The position numbers and the translations under genes were made by a program. From Shewanella woodyi ATCC 51908 (GTDB lineage: Bacteria; Pseudomonadota; Gammaproteobacteria; Enterobacterales; Shewanellaceae), in the NCBI RefSeq assembly GCF_000019525.1, contig NC_010506.1:4960001-5024000 (forward strand): a stretch of 64,000 nt of DNA. The letters run 5' to 3'. The first letter of the stretch is position 1, and each line of letters begins with the position of its first letter. This document shows, in pieces, positions 1-9,346 of the stretch. The notes under the pieces are model-generated. The model saw only the letters and a list, made by a program, of their open reading frames with translations, was not told where the DNA came from and ran no database searches.

Positions 1-15
1 AAACAGGTAGAATTT

Positions 16-3000
16 ATGACCACTGGAACCCTAAGAACCAAAAACATAAAAGCGAAAGGCCAACAACTCGAGCAGCAGCTAAAGCAGCAACTGAGCGATG
101 GGATCCTTATCCTAGATGGCGCCATGGGCACCATGATCCAAGACTGCAAATTCGAAGAGGATGCCTTTCGTGGTGAGCAGTTTAAGGAGTGGCATTGCGA
201 TGTTAAGGGCAACAACGACATGTTGGTGCTCACCCAGCCAGATGCGATTAAACAGATCCATAAAGATTACCTACTGGCTGGTGCCGATATTATCGAGACC
301 AACACCTTCAACGCGACTCGTATCGCCATGGCCGATTACGACATGCAGGAGCATTCGGCCTCGATCAACCTTGAGGGTGCTCGCTTAGCCCGCGCCGCTG
401 CCGATGAAGTCGAACAAGAGACTGGCCGAAGCTGTTATGTGGCGGGTGTTCTCGGACCAACCAACCGAACCTGTTCAATCAGTCCCGATGTCAACGACCC
501 TGGCTACCGTAATGTTAGCTTCGATGAATTAGTCGAAGCCTATATTGAGTCTATCAATGCATTAGTCCAAGGCGGCGCCGATATCCTCATGGTGGAAACC
601 ATCTTCGATACGCTCAACGCCAAAGCGGCACTGTTTGCTATTGAAACCGTATTTGATGAGCAAGATTTCCGTTTGCCTATCATGATCTCAGGCACCATAA
701 CCGATGCCTCAGGCCGTACCCTTACCGGACAAACCACCGAAGCCTTCTACAACTCATTACGTCACGTTAAGCCACTCTCTATCGGCCTTAACTGTGCATT
801 AGGACCAAAAGAGCTGCGTCCATATGTAGAAGAGTTATCAAAAATTTCTGAGTGTTTCGTCTCGGCGCACCCCAATGCGGGGCTGCCAAATGAGTTTGGT
901 GGTTATGATGAAACCCCCAAACAGATGGCCGATATCATTGGCGAGTGGGCCGAGGAGGGCTTCCTCAATATTATCGGTGGCTGTTGTGGTACTACACCCG
1001 ATCACATCCGCGTCATTCGTGAAGCTGTGATTAAGCACCCGGCGCGTAAACTGCCTGATATTCCAGTGGCTTGTCGTCTCTCAGGCCTTGAGCCTCTGAC
1101 CATAGATGAGAACTCACTCTTCCTAAACGTAGGTGAGCGTACCAACGTCACTGGCTCTGCCAAGTTTCTGCGCCTGATTAAAACTGGCGAATATGAAGAA
1201 GCACTGAGTGTCGCCCGCGATCAAGTGGAAAACGGCGCTCAGATCATCGATATCAATATGGATGAGGGGATGCTCGACGGCGTCGAGGTGATGCACAAAT
1301 TCCTCAATCTTATCGCTTCAGAGCCAGATATCTCTCGCGTACCGATTATGATCGACTCCTCCAAATGGGAGGTGATCGAAGCCGGTCTTAAATGCATTCA
1401 AGGCAAAGGGATCGTTAACTCCATCTCCCTAAAAGAGGGCGAAGAGAAGTTTATTGAGCAAGCCAAACTGGTTAAACGATATGGCGCTGCTGCCATTATC
1501 ATGGCCTTCGATGAAACAGGCCAAGCGGACACCGAGGCGCGCAAAGTCGAGATCTGTACTCGCGCCTATAACGTCTTAGTCGACAAGGTTGGCTTCCCAC
1601 CAGAAGATATTATCTTTGACCCCAACATCTTCGCCATCGCCACCGGTATCGAGGAGCATGATAACTACGCCGTCGATTTTATCGAGGCAACCCGCGAGAT
1701 AAAGCGCACTCTACCCCACGCAATGATCTCGGGCGGTGTCTCCAATGTCTCCTTCTCATTTCGCGGTAATAACCCGGTGCGAGAAGCAATTCACGCCGTG
1801 TTCCTCTATCACGCGATTCAAGCTGGCATGGACATGGGTATCGTTAACGCTGGGCAGCTGGCCATTTATGACGATATCGACCCAGAACTCAAAGAGAAAG
1901 TTGAAGCCATAGTACAAAACCTCCCCTGCAGCGCAGTGGATAAAAACGGTGAAGCAACCAATAACACCGAACAGCTACTAGAGGTCGCGGAAAAATTCCG
2001 TGGCGATGGGGCTCAGGCTGGTAAAAAAGAGGATCTCGAGTGGCGCACTAAACCGGTTAACGAGCGTTTAGCTCACGCACTGGTCAAGGGCATTACCGAC
2101 TATATCGATGAGGATACCGAAGAGGCGCGTACAGCGGCCACCAGACCACTGGATGTCATTGAAGGTCCGCTGATGGACGGCATGAACATCGTTGGCGATC
2201 TCTTTGGCTCCGGCAAGATGTTCCTACCACAGGTGGTAAAATCCGCCCGCGTGATGAAAAAAGCTGTGGCTTACCTCAACCCTTACATCGAGCTTGAAAA
2301 GGTCGCCGGTCAATCTAACGGTAAGATCTTAATGGTCACGGTAAAAGGTGACGTACACGATATTGGCAAGAACATTGTTGGCGTGGTACTGGCCTGTAAC
2401 GGCTATGAGGTGATTGATCTCGGTGTGATGGTCCCTGTAGAGAAAATCATTGAGGTCGCCAAAGCGGAGAATGTCGATATTATCGGGATGTCAGGACTTA
2501 TCACCCCGAGTCTAGACGAGATGGTGCATAACGTTAAAAGCTTCCATAAAGCGGGCCTCACCATCCCTTCGATTATTGGTGGTGCCACCTGCTCTAAAAT
2601 TCACACCGCAGTGAAAATAGCCCCACATGCACCAACGGGCGCCATCTATATTGCCGATGCTTCGCGCGCCGTCCCTATGGTTTCTAAGCTCATTAACGAT
2701 GACACTCGTCAAGCCACCATAGATGAAGCCTATAACGAATATGATGTGATGCGTGAAAAACGCCTGTCACAGGCTAAACGTAAAATGATCACCTCAATCG
2801 AAGCTGCCCGTGAAAATCGTTGTCAGCACGACTGGGAGAGCTACACCCCATTTGTGCCTAACCAACTAGGTCGTCAGGTATTCGATGATTATCCACTAGA
2901 AGATCTCGTCGATCGCATCGACTGGACACCGTTTTTCCGCAGCTGGGAGCTGCACGGTCACTTCCCTAAGATTTTAGATGATGAAGTCGTGGGTGAAGAG

Positions 3001-3771
3001 GCACGTAAACTGTTTAGCGACGGTAAGGCCATGCTTAAGAAGATCATCGATGAGAAGTGGCTCACCGCCAAAGGCGTTATCGGTCTGTTCCCTGCAAATA
3101 CCGTGGGACATGACGACATAGAGCTTTACACTGATGAAAGCCGTAGTGAACTTGAGATGACGACCCATCATCTGCGGATGCAGATTGAACGTGTGGGCAA
3201 TGACAACTTCTGCCTCGCCGACTTTGTCGCCCCTAAAGACTCTGGCGTAGCCGATTACATGGGTGGCTTTGCAGTTACCGCAGGTCACGGTATCGACGAG
3301 CATGTTGAGCGTTTCGAGGCTGACCACGATGACTACAGCGCCATTATGCTCAAGTGTCTGGCAGACCGCTTGGCTGAAGCCTTCGCCGAACGTATGCATG
3401 AGCGTGTCCGTAAAGAGTTCTGGGGTTATGCTGCCGATGAGGTACTCGATAACGAAGCGCTTATTCGTGAAAAATACAAAGGGATCCGCCCCGCACCGGG
3501 TTACCCAGCTTGTCCCGATCACACCGAGAAAGGCTTGCTATGGGATCTACTAAAACCCGATGAAACTATCGGTCTTAACATCACTGAAAGCTTTGCTATG
3601 TTCCCCACCGCCGCAGTATCAGGCTGGTATTTTGCCCATCCTAAATCACGCTACTTTGGTGTGACCAATATTGGACGCGATCAGGTAGAAGATTATGCAG
3701 CGCGTAAGGGGATGAGTGTGGAGGAGGTTGAGAGGTGGCTAGCACCAGTGTTGGATTATGATCCGGAGTAA
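16..3771 (+). CDS. metH: Cobalamin-dependent methionine synthase MetH
   Basis: Transfers a methyl group from 5-methyltetrahydrofolate to homocysteine through enzyme-bound cobalamin, in the cytoplasm. All four modules of the family are visible. The homocysteine/zinc domain (about 1-340) has the zinc cysteines C260, C323 and C324. The pterin-binding domain (about 360-650) follows. The B12 domain (about 660-900) has the lower-ligand motif D779-x-H781-x-x-G784. The AdoMet reactivation domain has [12 protein letters not shown] at 1158-1169. At 1251 residues it is close to the usual ~1230 and appears complete. Only 15 bases precede the ATG, so any upstream cobalamin riboswitch would lie outside the window. 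A long reverse-strand reading frame at 2974-3522 is a shadow of this gene. Confidence 0.98.
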   Translation: MTTGTLRTKNIKAKGQQLEQQLKQQLSDGILILDGAMGTMIQDCKFEEDAFRGEQFKEWHCDVKGNNDMLVLTQPDAIKQIHKDYLLAGADIIETNTFNATRIAMADYDMQEHSASINLEGARLARAAADEVEQETGRSCYVAGVLGPTNRTCSISPDVNDPGYRNVSFDELVEAYIESINALVQGGADILMVETIFDTLNAKAALFAIETVFDEQDFRLPIMISGTITDASGRTLTGQTTEAFYNSLRHVKPLSIGLNCALGPKELRPYVEELSKISECFVSAHPNAGLPNEFGGYDETPKQMADIIGEWAEEGFLNIIGGCCGTTPDHIRVIREAVIKHPARKLPDIPVACRLSGLEPLTIDENSLFLNVGERTNVTGSAKFLRLIKTGEYEEALSVARDQVENGAQIIDINMDEGMLDGVEVMHKFLNLIASEPDISRVPIMIDSSKWEVIEAGLKCIQGKGIVNSISLKEGEEKFIEQAKLVKRYGAAAIIMAFDETGQADTEARKVEICTRAYNVLVDKVGFPPEDIIFDPNIFAIATGIEEHDNYAVDFIEATREIKRTLPHAMISGGVSNVSFSFRGNNPVREAIHAVFLYHAIQAGMDMGIVNAGQLAIYDDIDPELKEKVEAIVQNLPCSAVDKNGEATNNTEQLLEVAEKFRGDGAQAGKKEDLEWRTKPVNERLAHALVKGITDYIDEDTEEARTAATRPLDVIEGPLMDGMNIVGDLFGSGKMFLPQVVKSARVMKKAVAYLNPYIELEKVAGQSNGKILMVTVKGDVHDIGKNIVGVVLACNGYEVIDLGVMVPVEKIIEVAKAENVDIIGMSGLITPSLDEMVHNVKSFHKAGLTIPSIIGGATCSKIHTAVKIAPHAPTGAIYIADASRAVPMVSKLINDDTRQATIDEAYNEYDVMREKRLSQAKRKMITSIEAARENRCQHDWESYTPFVPNQLGRQVFDDYPLEDLVDRIDWTPFFRSWELHGHFPKILDDEVVGEEARKLFSDGKAMLKKIIDEKWLTAKGVIGLFPANTVGHDDIELYTDESRSELEMTTHHLRMQIERVGNDNFCLADFVAPKDSGVADYMGGFAVTAGHGIDEHVERFEADHDDYSAIMLKCLADRLAEAFAERMHERVRKEFWGYAADEVLDNEALIREKYKGIRPAPGYPACPDHTEKGLLWDLLKPDETIGLNITESFAMFPTAAVSGWYFAHPKSRYFGVTNIGRDQVEDYAARKGMSVEEVERWLAPVLDYDPE

Positions 3772-3789
3772 TCATAGGTTTACTCTTTT
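3767..3789 (+). terminator. Possible metH terminator
   Basis: A short inverted repeat (GAGTAA / TTACTC) overlaps the metH stop codon and is followed by TTTTC. The stem is only about 6 bp and A+T-rich, so this is a weak candidate. Confidence 0.35.
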
Positions 3790-3793
3790 CATG

Positions 3794-3998
3794 TCCAAAC
3801 TTCGTTTGGATTAAGGTCGCAGGGTTCCACCCTGCACTGGGCAAGAAGGACTGCTCGTCCTATCCTCCTTGCATCCACCATGACGCCCGGCGAAATCCTT
3901 CTGAAAAACGAAGGATTTCCAACGGGGAATTGTTGTAGCTTTAGGCGGGTTTTGGAATCAATAAAGCTATGGCTGTCCTAGCAGGGCGAAGCTCACCC
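3794..3998. repeat. Cluster of hairpin repeats downstream of metH
   Basis: Three inverted repeats follow one another: a 7-bp stem at 3794-3810 (TCCAAAC / GTTTGGA), a 6-bp stem at 3819-3835 (GCAGGG / CCCTGC), and a 10-bp stem at 3892-3919 (GAAATCCTTC / GAAGGATTTC). At 3974-3998 there is a CCTAGCAGGGCGAAGC segment that recurs at about 5265-5280 and 5502-5520. No convincing gene lies between 3772 and 4136. This looks like mosaic intergenic repeat DNA, with family unknown to me. Confidence 0.5.
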
Positions 3999-4136
3999 TT
4001 CTTCGCTCATGCCTCAAACTAAAGACATGTTATTGACATGTCTTTTGCTCTTCAAGCACCTTGTTGACGACCTAAGCTCTGATCGTTATGGTCTAGAAAC
4101 CGTAATACAGTTTTATAAATTAAAAGGAAGTAATTT

Positions 4137-4769
4137 ATGAAAAGCACAACCCTTCTTAGACCCCTTAAGTTATGTGCAATTTTAAGTATGATTTTTGTTA
4201 CTTCAAGTGCTGTGGCAAATGGTTATGTTACTCAGCCGTACAGTGATATGTGTGACTCAACATATGCTATCAATCCAGATTCTTTCGATCGAAAAAGCAA
4301 AGATGAGAATCAATTCATATTCTCTGACAGATATTGCATCACCGAAATGGTAGCAAGAAGGGCTGTTGATATATCGACATTACCCACTTTAAAGACTGTG
4401 AGGGGAATAGCTAAAAGATACAATAAGGTTTATAGCACGCTAGAAAATACTGATGAGAAAATCACCTTTGTTGACTTGTTTTTACATAGGGCAAGCCAGC
4501 AACACCATATTTCGTTAGACCACATTCGCTCCAGCGAAGAGTCGATACAACTCATCATATCCAGTGCGAGTGTCTCGCAAAAGTCAGTGTCCGGTTACAA
4601 TCTCTCTTTATTTCAAGATGATAATATTGACAGCGAAATATCAAATGCTTACTCAAAACATCTATCAAATATAAGTGATATAACAAGCTCTTCTGATGTC
4701 ATAGACATGGTGAACTATGTCTTGGAAGCTAGCTCAAAAAAGTCACTTGAGGTTCAGACTCATCAATAA
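4137..4769 (+). CDS. Secreted hypothetical protein, 210 aa
   Basis: I do not recognise the family. The protein starts with a typical Sec signal peptide (basic MKSTTLLRPLK, hydrophobic LCAILSMIFV, then small residues up to AVANG at about 28), so it is probably periplasmic or secreted. The start is supported by AGGAAG seven bases upstream of the ATG. The mature part is polar and largely helical in appearance, with three cysteines near its N-terminus. Its C-terminal stretch (about 160-195, containing YSKHLSNISD) resembles a broken coding fragment at 18498-18626, suggesting a small paralogous family in this genome. It is flanked on both sides by repeat-rich DNA and has A+T-rich codon use unlike metH, consistent with recent acquisition. 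Confidence 0.75.
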   Translation: MKSTTLLRPLKLCAILSMIFVTSSAVANGYVTQPYSDMCDSTYAINPDSFDRKSKDENQFIFSDRYCITEMVARRAVDISTLPTLKTVRGIAKRYNKVYSTLENTDEKITFVDLFLHRASQQHHISLDHIRSSEESIQLIISSASVSQKSVSGYNLSLFQDDNIDSEISNAYSKHLSNISDITSSSDVIDMVNYVLEASSKKSLEVQTHQ

Positions 4770-4780
4770 CCCCGCTAAGA

Positions 4781-4885
4781 ATGGCTTATGCCAGAGAAGG
4801 AGACAATGAAGAATGGTTAGAAATAGATAATACTGAAACAGGTGAAAATGTAGAAGCTTATCATTTCTCACCAAAAGCTGGTTGA
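4781..4885 (+). CDS. Possible short ORF or gene remnant, 34 aa
   Basis: A short acidic reading frame starts MAYAREGDNEEWLEI and ends FSPKAG, twelve bases after the preceding gene. Its composition looks coding and GAAGGAG-like bases occur inside it rather than before it. With no strong ribosome site for its ATG it may be the 3' end of a lost gene. The frame is open upstream only to 4751. Function unknown. Confidence 0.25.
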   Translation: MAYAREGDNEEWLEIDNTETGENVEAYHFSPKAG

Positions 4886-5580
4886 TAATAAAGCCCTTCT
4901 AACACAACGATTAATCACAGGATGAAAAGGCGTTATTTTTGCTTCGCAAACAGACAGGACACCCATATCTTTTCCTCCGTGTACCAACAACATCCTTGTT
5001 TAAGAGCCAGTTCAGCTCCAGACTCTGTGGTGAGAATGCTTTTTGTTTTTTTACAAGAAAGAATGGATCCCGGAACAAGCCCGGGATGACGGCAAGTGCC
5101 CAGTGTTGCTTTTACTGTAAGCGCCAGCGTTCCTGTAGTCGCAGACTATTCCGTGAGCAGCGCGTTCCGTAGACATTTCTCTTTTCTTAAAGCTCTTAAC
5201 TCGCAGCAAAGTGTCCTAGCAGTGAGCTTGCGAACGACCTCACAGGCACAAAGTACTGCCCTATCAGGGCGAAGCCCGCTCTTCTCAATTTCAACCACCA
5301 AGATAAAGCTATTCACCACAGAGGACACGGAGTGCCACGGAGAAAATCAAAAGCGATAATCTTTTACTCTTTTTTTCTCACAGCGCAGCATTCTGTTATC
5401 CGTAAGCGAAGCGTTGCGTCAACCCTGAGCAGCGCGTTCCGTACTCTTCAGCTTTTCCTAGCAGTGAGCCTGCGAACGACCTCGCAGGCACGCAGTGCCG
5501 TCCTAGCAGGGCAAAGCCCGTCCTCTGTTTCTCCCCACTATCTTTCATCACAACCAGACGCCTTCATTAACATTATATAG
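4886..5580. repeat. Gene-free mosaic of dispersed repeats
   Basis: Two related copies of a repeat lie at 5154-5280 and 5426-5520. They share TGAGCAGCGCGTTCCGT and, after a variable spacer, CCTAGCAGTGAGC and CAGGGC(G/A)AAGCCCG. A third, more diverged copy is at 17161-17220. Between them lie a CCCGG hairpin element at 5064-5090 (ATCCCGG / CCGGGAT) and a CACAGAGGACACGGAG segment at 5312-5340. Several open frames cross this block on both strands but their translations are repeat-derived and low-complexity, so none is called as a gene. Confidence 0.55.
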
Positions 5581-6139
5581 ATTAATAGTCTTCTTAATAT
5601 TATTTAATATAAACAAAATATCTCTATAATCTTATCAACCACACACTTTTAAACTCACAACAAAACAGAACAAATAGAGCTTTTAATCTACTATTAAATA
5701 TCAAAAACCAGATTTAAAAACCTCCAATGTATATAAGATTGATACGTTACATATATAAAACTTATACGTCATAAGCATCTTTTCATATTTACCTGCTCAA
5801 AATTATGTGATCAAGGTCACATTTCAGCACATGGAAATAAAACTTACACAAAAAAAACAAATAAACCAATTAAAAACATAAAGATAATAACATACACCAC
5901 AAATCAAGAAGATACAGTGCAGACACAAACGAAACGTAGAAACCCAACAAAATGATACGCATGATACAAAACTGTTAACCAAGCAGCGTTTAACCTATAA
6001 ATTTAAACATATAAAAACCTCTATAAAAACAAATAAAAACCCAAATAATTGACACTATTTAAATAAAAAACCTAACATCACAAAAAACAACAAAGTTAAT
6101 TATTTAAATAGCAATTAAATATAAAAAAGAGGATTCAAT
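5581..6139. other. AT-rich leader upstream of the toxin island
   Basis: About 560 bases of very A+T-rich DNA without a credible reading frame. It holds the CRP-type palindrome at 5806-5821 and presumably the promoter of the 6140 gene. The last bases (AAAAAAGAGGATTCAAT) provide the ribosome site AGAGGA. The composition is markedly more A+T-rich than the flanking housekeeping genes. Confidence 0.5.
5806..5821. promoter_or_regulatory. Perfect CRP-type binding palindrome
   Basis: TGTGATCAAGGTCACA matches the CRP consensus TGTGA-N6-TCACA at all ten defined positions. It lies about 320 bases upstream of the 6140 start codon in the AT-rich leader, so it could activate a promoter that gives a long leader. 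Binding is inferred from sequence alone. Confidence 0.6.
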
Positions 6140-8050
6140 ATGATAAGAAATCGTTCGAGATCTACAATGATTACCGGCATCAAAGTAATAAGTTTACTAA
6201 TTGTAAGTGTTATTAGCTTCCAGTCATACGCATTGACAATTGATGCTAAAGATCTACTGTACGGGCAGATCCCTGCATCAGATGAAGTTGTCACTGTCTA
6301 TGCAAGTGATGCTAACTGGAAGAGAGAGATATTCCTTCCTATCAAGCCAAAAAATAATACAAAAATTAATGTTTCATCAGATGCGGCTTACCATTTTGAT
6401 GTAAATGGGGAGATCGTTGGATTTAATGAAATAACGGTCAGCAAAGGCGATCGATACCAATTTGTATATAAAAACAATCTAAGAAGTTGGTTACTTACAA
6501 CTAACAATTTTACCCCGAATAGTATCGGCCAAACCATTCCAAACAGTAAAAAGTATGTCACTTACACACTTTCAAATGCGAATTGGTATAACACCATATT
6601 CTTACCAAGCGAAAAAGGAGATGCTGACAAAATACTCATACGTTCAGTCGCAACCTACGACACTCATTTAAATGCTGACAACCTGCTTCACGGACAAAGT
6701 GATCTGCTTATAAAAACTGGTGATAGCTTTATTCTTAATTGGAGCAATAAAGAAAGTAAGTGGGCTGTACAAACTATTGGTTACAAAGCTAAAGCAACCT
6801 CAACAATACGCGATATTACTTTTGCAGAGCTATCGATAAACACCTCCACTAAAGGTAATCAACTATACAATAATGGTTATATGCAAAAACCTATTGAGAT
6901 CAAATATAGAGCCTACCTTTATGGCGATGATATAGATCAAACCCCCATAGAGTTATCAGCCGAAGAGGAAAAATATTACTTAAAAATAGCTCAATTTGGA
7001 GAATCAACGCCACAGCCTATATCGTTACTTTATCCACAGATAGATATCTCATCCTCTGTTAATGAGCGATATGAATCCAGCCTTGGTCAAAGTAGTTACC
7101 GTGTAGAGCCACGCAGCAACAATTACTTCAAAGCCACCGTTTACATGACTTATAAAGGGCTTTCGGGGACAGATACAAACAATAGCTTAGATCTATGTGT
7201 ATTCGCGAACCCAGAAAGAACCGATGACTATGGTCCTATTTCAGGCTATCCAAATGATAACTGTAACTCCGCGGCACCAGGAAATAACTATAGGAGAGTC
7301 AACGTTATCAAAGGGGAATACAATCGATATGTCGACAGTGGCTATGACACAAACAGTATCAAAATGTCATTTGATGAAGACAAAGTTCTTTGTGTGAATG
7401 AGGTCGATTGTCATAACAAATATAGAGTAAGAAATGGCTGGACCCGAGGTGTCAGTTACGCAAAAGAAAATCATTATGTGTTTAGCTCACAAAGGAATAA
7501 TCATTATTTCAGACCTATCGATGGCGTTAAATCGATAGGAGTGGCTAGAGGATGTGTTTTTGACAGCAAAGGCGATCAAGTTGATGGTATTTGTAACAAT
7601 GTAAAAAGTAGTAACTGGGATTTAGAAGACTGGTACACGACAGACTTTTTATTTGGCAATACCTCTATGCGTGACTTCTCATATTCAACAAAAGATAAGA
7701 ACAGTAATAATAGTGGTTTTAGTTCACAAGATACTTGGCGCTTCTATTTAACCGATGTTAATAGAGAGAACTCATTTTCTATTGTGGCAACCAAATCTGT
7801 CATCGATTTTTACTCAGGTGATAGTGGTAACTTTGTATTTTGGACAGACGCAGGTCACTGGTCAGGTTCGACTTCAGGAAACAAAGTCGATATCAATCAT
7901 CAAATAGAAGATAACTACGGCAATCATTTCATATTCAGCGCTAAAGTCATTGGCGAAACGAATATGGGGGCTAATGCGGGTGTCTCTGATCAATACGTAT
8001 TAACTAAACTCGATAGATCTAGCATAAAAATAATGCCTGTCTACGATTAA
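6140..8050 (+). CDS. Secreted protein with duplicated N-terminal domain, toxin-island first gene
   Basis: Family not recognised. A Sec signal peptide is clear (MIRNRSRSTMITG, hydrophobic VISLLIVSVISF, then QSYA near 31). The first ~200 mature residues contain two diverged copies of a ~90-aa unit. Each has a (T)VY/YT..(S)(D/N)ANW...IFLP opening (about 47-62 and 135-155) and ends with a hydrophobic W-containing strand (RSWLLTT, SKWAVQT). The remaining ~420 residues are rich in aromatic, Asn and Ser residues with several cysteines, like an extracellular beta-rich protein. AGAGGA precedes the ATG. A hairpin terminator at 8070-8090 follows. It sits directly upstream of the RHS tip and shell genes on the same strand, so a role as an accessory, carrier or adhesin component of that system is inferred. 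Confidence 0.8.
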   Translation: MIRNRSRSTMITGIKVISLLIVSVISFQSYALTIDAKDLLYGQIPASDEVVTVYASDANWKREIFLPIKPKNNTKINVSSDAAYHFDVNGEIVGFNEITVSKGDRYQFVYKNNLRSWLLTTNNFTPNSIGQTIPNSKKYVTYTLSNANWYNTIFLPSEKGDADKILIRSVATYDTHLNADNLLHGQSDLLIKTGDSFILNWSNKESKWAVQTIGYKAKATSTIRDITFAELSINTSTKGNQLYNNGYMQKPIEIKYRAYLYGDDIDQTPIELSAEEEKYYLKIAQFGESTPQPISLLYPQIDISSSVNERYESSLGQSSYRVEPRSNNYFKATVYMTYKGLSGTDTNNSLDLCVFANPERTDDYGPISGYPNDNCNSAAPGNNYRRVNVIKGEYNRYVDSGYDTNSIKMSFDEDKVLCVNEVDCHNKYRVRNGWTRGVSYAKENHYVFSSQRNNHYFRPIDGVKSIGVARGCVFDSKGDQVDGICNNVKSSNWDLEDWYTTDFLFGNTSMRDFSYSTKDKNSNNSGFSSQDTWRFYLTDVNRENSFSIVATKSVIDFYSGDSGNFVFWTDAGHWSGSTSGNKVDINHQIEDNYGNHFIFSAKVIGETNMGANAGVSDQYVLTKLDRSSIKIMPVYD

Positions 8051-8069
8051 TCTCCCCACTTAAAAATAT

Positions 8070-8090
8070 AAGGCCGAAAAACGGCCTTTA
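8070..8090 (+). terminator. Hairpin between the secreted protein and RHS tip gene
   Basis: A 7-bp stem AAGGCCG / CGGCCTT with a five-base A-rich loop is followed by TTAAC. The U-tract is short, so it may be a partial terminator that allows some read-through into the next gene. Confidence 0.5.
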
Positions 8091-8116
8091 ACTCAATTAG
8101 CTTATTGGGAATCCCC

Positions 8117-9322
8117 ATGAAAAATTCAAATAAGAAAGATGCGTTAAATTGCATAAGTAGACGAAACTTTTTAAGTGGTAGCATTTCAATTGCGCTCTTA
8201 ACAGGAATCTCATTAACCTCGATAAAAAGCATGGCAAAAGCCGTTAACCTCGATTCAAGTTTATTGCTTACCATCATCAAACATGAGCTGTCTGGATTCA
8301 ATGGTGAACTGCTAGACCCTATTACTGGCAACTATCAGCTTGGCCAAGGTTATCGTTTCTATAACCCTATTTTAATGCGCTTTCAATCACCAGACTCTAT
8401 GAGCCCCTTTGGTGAAGCAGGCCTTAATGTCTATGCCTATTGCCACGGTGATCCGGTCAATTTCAATGATCCAACGGGTCATTTAGACGGATGGAAAATT
8501 GGTTTTGGAATTTTTGCTGTCGTCACAGGCATTATTGGTGCGGTTTTAGCCCCCTTTACCGGTGGAACATCATTTGCTGTAGCTATGGGTGTCGTTAGCG
8601 GCGTATTAGGAGCTATTGGAGGCAGCTTAACCATAGCTTCGGCTGCTGTTGAAGATTCAAACCCTACAGCCGCTGCAAATTTAGATATTGCCTCTATTGT
8701 ATTTTCTGTCGCATCCATTGCTGCTGGGGTTTCCGGCGCACTAAAAGGCACAGTAAGTGGATTTAAATCCCGCTTTAGTACAAGTAACTTTAAAACCACA
8801 TCGAAATTAAAAATTGGTAAAAGCGCCAAAGCTCGTAATGATAAATTTTTTACCAAAATTAAAGACAATGCTTTTAAAGAAGTCGATGCACGTAGCGGTG
8901 CGTTAAGCGTTGAGTCTGCAGATACCGTTATGGCAACTAAGCTAGAGTCTCATGTTGTGGGTCAACGCGATCTCTCCTCAAAGTTTATCTCTATGAAACC
9001 AAAGGTACAGTACAAACCCACACGTTTTTTGAATAACACCATGGCTTGGAAAGTTGAAAATGTAGCCAAGACAGGGATGAACTCAGGACATTTTGCTAGG
9101 AGCTTTGCTGGGGCACTTGTTAGACAGGGCTTATCTATGTCTTCAGGCAGTTTTTTAGCGGCATCAAAGTTAGTCACAGCAAGAGATAAACTAGACAATA
9201 TCAACGAAAACAACAATACCGATACACCACAAGCGCCCGGAACGTTTGGACAGATCCAAGCCACCTTCTCTCTCGACACTGACATCGTCAACCGCCAAAT
9301 ACGTAACGGTATTTTCGCCTAA
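8117..9322 (+). CDS. Tat-signal RHS core-end protein with toxin-like tip
   Basis: A 401-aa protein that carries only the last part of an RHS protein. Residues 1-40 are a twin-arginine signal (SRRNFLS at 14-20, then a hydrophobic run). Residues 58-122 are the RHS-associated core: GFNGELLDP, LGQGYRFYNP, MRFQSPDS, and DPTGH at the end. Residues 123-215 are Gly/Ala-rich hydrophobic helices. The last ~185 residues are basic and variable, and are the expected place of a toxin domain, which I cannot assign to a known activity. The ATG at 8117 is preferred over the in-frame TTG at 8105 because GGGA lies six bases before it. In normal RHS proteins this segment is fused to the end of the YD-repeat shell. 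Here it is a separate gene upstream of it, with its own export signal. Confidence 0.85.
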   Translation: MKNSNKKDALNCISRRNFLSGSISIALLTGISLTSIKSMAKAVNLDSSLLLTIIKHELSGFNGELLDPITGNYQLGQGYRFYNPILMRFQSPDSMSPFGEAGLNVYAYCHGDPVNFNDPTGHLDGWKIGFGIFAVVTGIIGAVLAPFTGGTSFAVAMGVVSGVLGAIGGSLTIASAAVEDSNPTAAANLDIASIVFSVASIAAGVSGALKGTVSGFKSRFSTSNFKTTSKLKIGKSAKARNDKFFTKIKDNAFKEVDARSGALSVESADTVMATKLESHVVGQRDLSSKFISMKPKVQYKPTRFLNNTMAWKVENVAKTGMNSGHFARSFAGALVRQGLSMSSGSFLAASKLVTARDKLDNINENNNTDTPQAPGTFGQIQATFSLDTDIVNRQIRNGIFA

Positions 9323-9346
9323 ACCTAATAGATATGGAGTGACAAA

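Noticed and set aside
2974..3522. Reverse-strand open frame of 182 aa opposite metH
   Set aside because: It is a shadow of metH codon bias, with no ribosome site, and metH is complete on the other strand.
4939..5580. Several overlapping open frames on both strands (60-87 aa)
   Set aside because: They lie in repeat DNA and their translations are repeat-derived without protein-like features.
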